Source: Phycisphaerales bacterium UBA2396 (GTDB lineage Bacteria > Planctomycetota > Phycisphaerae > Phycisphaerales > UBA1924). Taken from it: 7,272 nt of DNA. The stretch spans positions 1 through 7,272 of the forward strand of contig DDSG01000113.1 in assembly GCA_002343325.1 (NCBI GenBank), given 5' to 3'. Below the pieces are notes generated by a model, which worked only from the letters and a program-made list of their open reading frames with translations, had not been told where the DNA came from and searched no databases. The position numbers and the translations under genes are program-made. Shown here one piece after another: positions 1-7,272 of this stretch (within the stretch, counting starts at the first letter, position 1; every line of letters begins with the position of its first letter).

Positions 1-1634
1 AAGCCGTCGTTGTTGAAGTCGGCGGTGGTGCCGTCGGGGCACGATTCGCCTTCGAAGCAGCGGATGAAGTCGTCGTAGTCGAAGAAGTCGAGGAAGCCGT
101 CGCGGTTGAAGTCCGCCGGGCAGGGGGGCGACGAAAGGAACCGGATGCCCCGCGCGTTGGGCCCGCCGAGCGAGGCGACGGCGGCATCGCTGAGCGCTTC
201 GTCGGTGAAGTACATGCTGCCGATGTAGACGCTCTGGCCTCGGCCCAGCAGGTCTGAGAAGAGGCAGACCGTGGAAGACATCGGGGTTGCTGGGCTCGTC
301 GGGGAAAGCACCCAAGGGCTTGGGAACTGGCCCCACGCCTGCCACGTCGCCGCCGGCACGGGCGTGCCGAGGGCGTTGGTGCTCGAAACGTCGGCGTAGC
401 GGGGGTCGCTGGGGTTGGTGGCGGCGTAGATCCAGTCGCCGCCCGTCAGACCCGCAAAGACGCCGTCGACAAAGAGCCGCCCGGTCTTCGCGCGATAGCC
501 ATCACTCGACAGAGCGAGCCTGAACCAGCGGTCTGGCCCGATCGCGGGAACAGGCGTGCCGTTCCCCGCCGACTGGTAGTTCACGTGGGCCACGCCGCCG
601 ATGTTGCGGATGACCATGTCGGCCTCGCCGTCGTTGTTGTGGTTGTCTTCGATGAGAGGCACGACGAATTCGCCGGCGTTCCACGACGACGAGGGGATGT
701 AGAGGTCCCACACGATCGTCCACTGACCCAGGTGGTCGTCGGGCCAGTACTGGCGCGTCGCGGGGAACAGTGCGAAGCCCAGCCCACGGCTCTTGGCGCG
801 GTTGGCGGGGTCGGCGAGGTTGCGCGGGGGGCTGGTGCGGAAGACCTGGGCGTCGACGCCGTTGATCGGCGCGATCCCGAAGGATGACGTCGTGCCGAAC
901 GCCGACTGGAGCGAGGTGACACCTGTGGGCGTCGGCGGGTTGGGGTAGGTCGTGGTCTCGCCGGGCCCGCCGAGGATCGGCCCGAAGGCGGGATCATCGA
1001 GGAAGCGGACTTTGCTGGAGCCCGAGGCGGGCGCGAGCCCTGTCTCGCGAACACTCAGCAGGTTGCCGTCGAAGTGCCATTCGGATTCCGTCGCGGGCGG
1101 GGGTGAGAAGCGTTGGAAGGATGCGCCGCCCGAGACCACGCTGAGCCCGAAGCCGATGGGCTTGGTGATGTTGAGCAGGCCCGCTTGGGCTGTCCCGTTG
1201 GACAGGATGCGCAGGTCGAGGGTGAGGCTGATATCGAGCCCGGAGAAGGACCCGCCGACGATCTCGCGGTCGACCTGGACGGGGATCGAGCCGCCCGGGT
1301 TGCGGGTTGCTCCGGCGAGGACGCCGACCGAGCCGGGCACGAAGGTGTTGAGAACATCACCCAGCGGCGTGGCCGAGGGGATGAAGATGGCGCCGAGGAA
1401 ACCGGTGCCCCGCACGACGGGGTTGATGGAGAAGAGGTACCCAGTGGCCGGGGAGATGGGCGTGGGGCTGTTCCGGACGACGTCGGGCGGGTTCGAGGAG
1501 AGCGACGAGATCGAAACGCCGGACAGATCGACGAAGGCCGACTCCTGGGCAAGGGCGGGGGTCGCCATCCACCCAAACGCCGAGAGCGGTGCGGCGAAGG
1601 ACAAAGTGTGACGGGACGGGCGGCGTTTGGGCAT
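1..1634 (-). CDS. Secreted LamG-like protein with C-terminal GC-type dockerin repeat (partial, 3' end cut)
   Basis: One uninterrupted reading frame runs from ATG at 1634 to the window edge (544 codons plus two bases). Residues 1-29 form a signal peptide: basic MPKRR, a hydrophobic stretch and a TPALA site before QE, so the protein is exported. Residues 30-185 are beta-rich and unrecognised. Residues about 186-495 resemble a LamG/concanavalin A-like lectin domain: WHFDG near 186, RWFRLALSSDG near 370, GRLFVDG, then VYIGSMYFTDEAL near 470. From Cys505 there is a dockerin-like calcium loop (D508, N510, D512, D516), then CFEGESCP, then a second loop (D539, N541, D543) cut by the edge; perhaps 15-20 residues are missing. 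This matches the GC-type dockerin proteins of Phycisphaerales. The ligand is unknown. ATG 1634 is preferred over in-frame GTG 1661 because it begins the signal peptide. The gene is divergent from the sigma factor gene at 1720. Confidence 0.85.
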   Translation of the reverse strand, partial: MPKRRPSRHTLSFAAPLSAFGWMATPALAQESAFVDLSGVSISSLSSNPPDVVRNSPTPISPATGYLFSINPVVRGTGFLGAIFIPSATPLGDVLNTFVPGSVGVLAGATRNPGGSIPVQVDREIVGGSFSGLDISLTLDLRILSNGTAQAGLLNITKPIGFGLSVVSGGASFQRFSPPPATESEWHFDGNLLSVRETGLAPASGSSKVRFLDDPAFGPILGGPGETTTYPNPPTPTGVTSLQSAFGTTSSFGIAPINGVDAQVFRTSPPRNLADPANRAKSRGLGFALFPATRQYWPDDHLGQWTIVWDLYIPSSSWNAGEFVVPLIEDNHNNDGEADMVIRNIGGVAHVNYQSAGNGTPVPAIGPDRWFRLALSSDGYRAKTGRLFVDGVFAGLTGGDWIYAATNPSDPRYADVSSTNALGTPVPAATWQAWGQFPSPWVLSPTSPATPMSSTVCLFSDLLGRGQSVYIGSMYFTDEALSDAAVASLGGPNARGIRFLSSPPCPADFNRDGFLDFFDYDDFIRCFEGESCPDGTTADFNNDG

Positions 1635-1643
1635 GTTCGTGCT

Positions 1644-1680
1644 CCGGAAAGGTCCGATCACGCTACCGGAACACGTCCGG
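1644..1680. repeat. Two CCGGA/TCCGG inverted repeats 22 bp apart (possible operator)
   Basis: CCGGAACACGTCCGG (1666-1680) is an inverted repeat with 5-bp arms around a 5-base centre. A second, slightly imperfect copy, CCGGAAAGGTCCG (1644-1656), starts 22 bp away, about two helical turns. Both lie in the short region between the divergent LamG/dockerin and sigma genes, overlapping the candidate promoter of the former. The arrangement suits a dimeric regulator binding one DNA face, but in GC-rich DNA 5-bp arms can arise by chance. Confidence 0.35.
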
Positions 1681-1688
1681 CGGGTCAA
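1660..1688 (-). promoter_or_regulatory. Candidate sigma-70-type promoter for the LamG/dockerin gene
   Basis: Read on the minus strand, TTGACC (1688-1683, five of six matches to the -35 consensus) is followed after 17 bases by TAGCGT (1665-1660, three of six matches to the -10). A start near 1653 would leave a leader of about 19 bases before ATG 1634. The -10 match is weak, and the spacer contains an inverted repeat, so this could also be a regulated or alternative-sigma promoter. Confidence 0.35.
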
Positions 1689-1719
1689 CAGAAAGCGCGA
1701 TGTGCGGTATCCTTGGGAC

Positions 1720-2300
1720 GTGACGCACGAACCCACCCACCATGAAGTCACCCAACTGCTGCACGCGGCGGCGGGGGGGGATGCTCGCGCGTCGAACCAG
1801 CTCCTCCCGCTGGTCTATGAGGAGCTGCGCAAACTCGCGGCCGCTCGGATGGCCAAGGAGCCCAACGCCGCCGCCGGGTTCACGCTCGAACCGACCGCCT
1901 TGGTCCACGAGGCGTACCTGCGTCTGGTGGGCCCGGGGGACGTTCGGTGGAACTCGCGCGGGCATTTCTTCGGGGCGGCGGCGCTGGCGATGCGACGGAT
2001 CCTGGTCGAGCGGGCGCGATCACGCAAGGGAGCTCGGGGTCGGCGTGCGGATGTCGAGATCGAAGCGCTCGCCGCCGAGCCCGAGCCGGAGCAGATGATC
2101 GCGGTCGACGAAGCCCTCGCCAAGCTCGAGCAGACGGACAAGCGCAAGTACGACGTGGTGATGCTCCGGTACTTCGCCGGGCTTTCGGTCGAAAACACGG
2201 CCGAGGCGCTCGGCATCTCGCCCGCGACGGTCAAGAACGACTGGGCGTTCGCGCGGGCGTGGCTCAAGCGAGAGGCCACCGCGCGCGGGGAGATTGAGGC

Positions 2301-2304
<4 letters not shown>
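1720..2304 (+). CDS. ECF-type sigma-70 factor, TIGR02999-like, paired with a Ser/Thr kinase
   Basis: This 194-residue protein should direct RNA polymerase to a specific promoter set in the cytoplasm. Sigma region 2 covers about residues 10-105: DEL-like LVYEELRKLAAARM (32-44), then PTALVHEAYLRL (58-69) and RGHFFGAAALAMRRIL (80-95). Region 4 covers about 130-185, with RYFAGLSVENTAEALGISPATV (150-171) as its helix-turn-helix. Length and motifs fit the TIGR02999/ECF sigma family (about 185-195 residues), here with PT where typical ECF factors have acidic residues. I chose GTG 1720 because family members start a few residues before the VTQLL motif. An in-frame ATG at 1627 would add 31 atypical residues and run into the divergent gene; GTG 1702 is a weaker alternative. 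The Shine-Dalgarno is poor (GGGA at 1715-1718, too close), so the start is the least certain part. The stop overlaps the kinase start, indicating one transcript. No anti-sigma gene is visible. Confidence 0.88.
2287..2292 (+). promoter_or_regulatory. Ribosome binding site of the kinase gene, inside the sigma gene
   Basis: GGGGAG lies 8 bases before the GTG start at 2301, within the last codons of the sigma gene. It supports the GTG start and, with the GTGA overlap of stop and start, translational coupling of the two proteins. Confidence 0.6.
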
Positions 2305-5732
<3,428 letters not shown>

Positions 5733-5746
5733 AGTCGACAAACGCC

Positions 5747-5784
5747 CAAAACGAACCTCGCCCGGCACCTGAGCGCCGGGCGAG
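5747..5784 (-). terminator. Rho-independent terminator behind tRNA-Glu, between convergent genes
   Basis: A perfect 10-bp stem (CTCGCCCGGC at 5757-5766 with GCCGGGCGAG at 5775-5784) encloses an 8-base loop. Read on the minus strand it starts 4 bases after the tRNA and is followed by GTTCGTTTTG (5756-5747), a partial U-tract, so it fits a terminator for the tRNA. It also lies 24 bases after the kinase stop on the plus strand but has no U-tract on that side; it may still protect the 3' end of the kinase mRNA. Confidence 0.7.
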
Positions 5785-5788
5785 TGAA

Positions 5789-5863
5789 TGACCCCATGGG
5801 GATTCGAACCCCAGTTTTCAGGATGAGAACCTGACGTCCTAGACCAGGCTAGACGATGGGGCC
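5789..5863 (-). tRNA. tRNA-Glu (anticodon CTC)
   Basis: The 75-base minus-strand sequence folds as a full cloverleaf. The acceptor stem GGCCCCA/TGGGGTC has a G2-U71 wobble, followed by discriminator A73. The D arm (GTC/GAC) has a GG-containing loop. The anticodon stem TCAGG/CCTGA closes loop TTCTCAT, giving anticodon CTC, which reads the Glu codon GAG. The variable loop is AAAC, and the T arm TGGGG/CCCCA closes TTCGAAT. The overall pattern resembles Bacillus tRNA-Glu, which also starts GGCCC. CCA is not encoded (TTC follows), so it must be added by the nucleotidyltransferase. The CTC species suits a GC-rich genome that favours GAG. Confidence 0.96.
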
Positions 5864-5888
5864 ATCGTGGATTGGTCCGGACTCCCCG

Positions 5889-5916
5889 AGCATAGTCCGC
5901 CGCCGTCCGGCGTCAA
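5889..5916 (-). promoter_or_regulatory. Promoter of tRNA-Glu
   Basis: On the minus strand TTGACG (5916-5911, five of six -35 matches) is separated by 16 bases from TATGCT (5894-5889, four of six -10 matches). A start near 5882 lies about 19 bases before the mature 5' end of the tRNA. This is the clearest housekeeping-type promoter in the window and implies the tRNA is transcribed independently of the upstream 102-residue gene. Confidence 0.65.
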
Positions 5917-5973
5917 CTCGACCGCTCGGCCGCCGTTCTCCCAACCCAAGGGCCCGTCGATGCCAGGCCGAAC

Positions 5974-6282
5974 TCAGACGCCCGCCGTCACCGATGCCGC
6001 CCGGCGTCGCAGGTGCGACAGGGCGTACACCGCGGCTTCGGCCTGAGTCCGCCCGACCACCGCGCCCACGGGCTGACCCGCCGCGTTCGTCCATTCCGCC
6101 CGGTAGCAATCAAACAACTGGATATGCCGGACCGAAAGCACGAACCCCGCCGCACGGAATTCGTCGGCCGCTCTGGCCGAACTGGGAAACCAGCGCCCGT
6201 CCGAGTGACGAAGGCAGCCCGAGCTGTCGAGGGCTGTCCACCCGGTGGCATAGAGCTCATCGATCGCGAAATCGAGCCCCAT
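5974..6282 (-). CDS. Small hypothetical protein, 102 residues
   Basis: The function is not recognised. The frame could extend to 6441, but ATG 6282 is chosen because AAAGGAGGT (6296-6288) lies five bases before it; the upstream extension is Arg/Gly-rich and looks non-coding. The protein begins MGLDFAIDELYATGWTALD and is about 102 residues, soluble, without signal peptide or membrane segment. Visible features are a Cys (GCLRH), a HIQLFDCYRAEW strand-like core around residues 55-70, and an alanine-rich final helix with the pattern VVGRTQAEAAVYALSHLRR. I recall similar short proteins in Phycisphaerales genomes, but this is memory, not a search. A candidate promoter (6370-6398) and the strong ribosome site suggest real and efficient expression. 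It is divergent from the TlpA-like gene and lies on the same strand as tRNA-Glu, with 110 bases between them. Confidence 0.8.
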   Translation of the reverse strand: MGLDFAIDELYATGWTALDSSGCLRHSDGRWFPSSARAADEFRAAGFVLSVRHIQLFDCYRAEWTNAAGQPVGAVVGRTQAEAAVYALSHLRRRAASVTAGV

Positions 6283-6287
6283 CGGCG

Positions 6288-6296
6288 ACCTCCTTT
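6288..6296 (-). promoter_or_regulatory. Strong Shine-Dalgarno that fixes the start of the 102-residue gene
   Basis: AAAGGAGGT on the minus strand is nearly a perfect complement of the 16S rRNA 3' end and lies 5 bases before ATG 6282. It is far stronger than the ribosome sites of the other genes here and excludes the upstream ATG at 6441 as the likely start. Confidence 0.8.
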
Positions 6297-6369
6297 GGCG
6301 TCGTCGCCACACCGTCGTTCGGCGGCCCGCGGACGAGCGAGCCGTCACCGCTCCTCCTCCTCCAAACGC

Positions 6370-6398
6370 AGTGTACCGAGATCCGGGGTTTGCGTCCA
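6370..6398 (-). promoter_or_regulatory. Candidate promoter of the 102-residue gene
   Basis: On the minus strand TGGACG (6398-6393, four of six -35 matches) is followed after 17 bases by TACACT (6375-6370, four of six -10 matches). A start near 6363 gives a leader of about 80 bases before ATG 6282. I saw no convincing riboswitch or attenuator in that leader. Confidence 0.45.
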
Positions 6399-6545
6399 CC
6401 GCATTCCTCCGAAGCCCCACGCGCAGACCTTTCTCCCGCAAGTGCCCACTCTTGGGGGTGTTCCCTGGGGTTCGGAAGGGAAGGCAGCCCCGCCGGGCAA
6501 CTCCGGTAGACTCAGGCAGGCCGCGTGCCCTCCAGGAGACCGCTC
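6399..6545. other. Upstream region of the TlpA-like gene
   Basis: This non-coding stretch between the two divergent genes must carry the start signals of the TlpA-like gene. TAGACT (6507-6512, four of six -10 matches) is a possible -10 box, but no good -35 stands 16-18 bases before it. AGGAG at 6534-6538 is the ribosome site of the next gene. I see no RNA gene or repeat here. Confidence 0.3.
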
Positions 6546-7272
6546 ATGATCCGTCGTCGCATGATCGCATCGCTCGTTGTCGCTTCGTCGTTCTTCGCTG
6601 CCGCACACGTGTCGGCCGATCCTCGCACGCCGGAGGTGATCCTCGCCGAATACGAAGGCGTCAAGATGCCCGAGTTTGACGCGACGAAGCGTGAAGACGC
6701 CGCGTACCGCGAGACGTTCATGAAGCAGCGTCAGGAGGCGCTCAACAAGCGCAACGAGCTGGCGTTGGAGCTCTTCAAGGCCAAGCCCGACCATCCGCGC
6801 GTCGTTGATCTCATGAAGGTGCGTTGGCAGGGCATGGTCTTCACCGCCGCCGCCGATCTGCTGAAGGAAGTCGAGCCAATCGCGGCGGGCGAAGGTCCGC
6901 TCGCGGTCGACGCGGCGTACTTCCGCGCCGCCGCGACCGTGAACCAGTCTCGCCGGTCGTACGCCTCGTCCAAGGACGTGGTGGACGCGTTCATCGCCAA
7001 GGCACCCAAGGACGAGAGGGCGATCCAGCTCCTCTCCGACCTGGCCGAGGGCCCGGAAACCAAGCCCGAACAGGCGGTTGAGCTCTATCGCCGGATTCTG
7101 AAGGACTACAGCCAGGCCCGCGGCGCCAAGTACGTCGCCGGCAAGATCCGCCAGGCAGAGGGGCTCGGCAAGCCCTTCGAGCTCGCCTTCCAGTGCGCCA
7201 CCACCGGGGAAAGCGTCGACATGGCCAAGCTCAAGGGCAAGGTCGTCGTCGTCGACTTCTGGGCCACGTGGT
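6546..7272 (+). CDS. Exported TlpA/thioredoxin-like protein (partial, 3' end cut)
   Basis: 242 codons are present from ATG 6546, which has AGGAG (6534-6538) seven bases upstream. Residues 1-24 are a signal peptide (MIRRRM, hydrophobic core, HVSA before DP), so the protein works outside the cytoplasmic membrane. Residues about 30-205 are charged and helical and may form TPR-like hairpins (QAVELYRRILKDYSQARGAKYVAGKI). A thioredoxin-like fold starts near 209 with AFQCATTGESVDMAKLKGK and VVVVDFWATW, the typical TlpA/ResA strand just before the catalytic CXXC. The window ends on the first base of the next codon (T), so whether both cysteines are present is unknown. Known family members reduce disulfides in exported proteins or help cytochrome c maturation; the substrate here is not shown. 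A long helical N-terminal part is longer than in simple TlpA proteins but common in planctomycete relatives. Confidence 0.85.
   Translation, partial: MIRRRMIASLVVASSFFAAAHVSADPRTPEVILAEYEGVKMPEFDATKREDAAYRETFMKQRQEALNKRNELALELFKAKPDHPRVVDLMKVRWQGMVFTAAADLLKEVEPIAAGEGPLAVDAAYFRAAATVNQSRRSYASSKDVVDAFIAKAPKDERAIQLLSDLAEGPETKPEQAVELYRRILKDYSQARGAKYVAGKIRQAEGLGKPFELAFQCATTGESVDMAKLKGKVVVVDFWATW

Noticed and set aside
287..345. Possible frameshift in the LamG/dockerin gene
   Set aside because: A first reading seemed to lose sense near here. Re-reading codon by codon gave a continuous frame into VYIGSMYF and the dockerin, and the codon count fits from ATG 1634 to base 3.
1627..1719. Start of the sigma gene at ATG 1627 or 1633
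   Set aside because: It would add about 30 residues not typical of the family and overlap the start and signal-peptide codons of the divergent gene. GTG 1720 fits family length better.
952..1745. Plus-strand open frames of 219 and 210 codons
   Set aside because: They lie opposite the LamG/dockerin gene, which has a continuous frame with signal peptide, LamG motifs and dockerin. The plus-strand products look like random GC-rich translation.
6283..6441. Upstream extension of the 102-residue gene to 155 residues
   Set aside because: The added part is Arg/Gly-rich and low complexity, has no good ribosome site, and would cross the candidate promoter. The strong Shine-Dalgarno is at ATG 6282.
5856..6549. 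Plus-strand open frames of 217 and 178 codons
   Set aside because: They run antisense to tRNA-Glu's 5' end and to the 102-residue gene, are Pro/Arg-rich, and show no motif.

Overview
The window is GC-rich (roughly two-thirds G+C by eye) and reads as a chromosomal segment of a member of the Planctomycetota, most likely Phycisphaerae/Phycisphaerales. Three things point there: a secreted protein with a LamG-like domain and a C-terminal 'GC-type' dockerin repeat, a sigma-70 factor of the TIGR02999-like ECF type next to a very large Ser/Thr kinase with WD40 propellers, and a small conserved-looking protein of a style seen in these genomes. The taxonomic call is inference from gene content.

Layout: (1) 1-1634, minus strand, the 5' 544 codons of a secreted LamG/dockerin protein, cut at the window edge probably a few residues before its end. 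(2) 1635-1719, a short divergent intergenic region with a candidate promoter for the secreted protein and two CCGGA/TCCGG inverted repeats 22 bp apart. (3) 1720-2304, plus strand, ECF-type sigma factor. (4) 2301-5732, plus strand, a 1143-residue transmembrane Ser/Thr kinase whose GTG start overlaps the sigma stop by 4 nt. (5) 5747-5784, a hairpin terminator. (6) 5789-5863, minus strand, tRNA-Glu(CTC), with its own promoter at 5889-5916. (7) 5974-6282, minus strand, a 102-residue protein of unknown function with a near-perfect Shine-Dalgarno and a candidate promoter at 6370-6398. (8) 6546-7272, plus strand, the 5' part of an exported TlpA/thioredoxin-like protein, cut just before the expected CXXC.

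The centrepiece is the sigma factor-kinase pair. No anti-sigma gene is present. The kinase keeps all catalytic motifs, has one membrane segment, and carries 14 WD40-type blades (enough for two seven-bladed propellers) on the predicted outer side. In the sigma factor, the acidic residues usual in region 2.2 are replaced by Pro-Thr. Together these suggest an outside-to-inside pathway in which the propellers sense something, the kinase acts, and sigma is switched on by phosphorylation, as described for Vibrio EcfP/PknT. The divergent secreted dockerin protein is a possible target. The pathway is inference; the gene order, motifs and overlaps are read directly. The general ECF-kinase pairing is already known in planctomycetes, so I do not claim a wholly new system.
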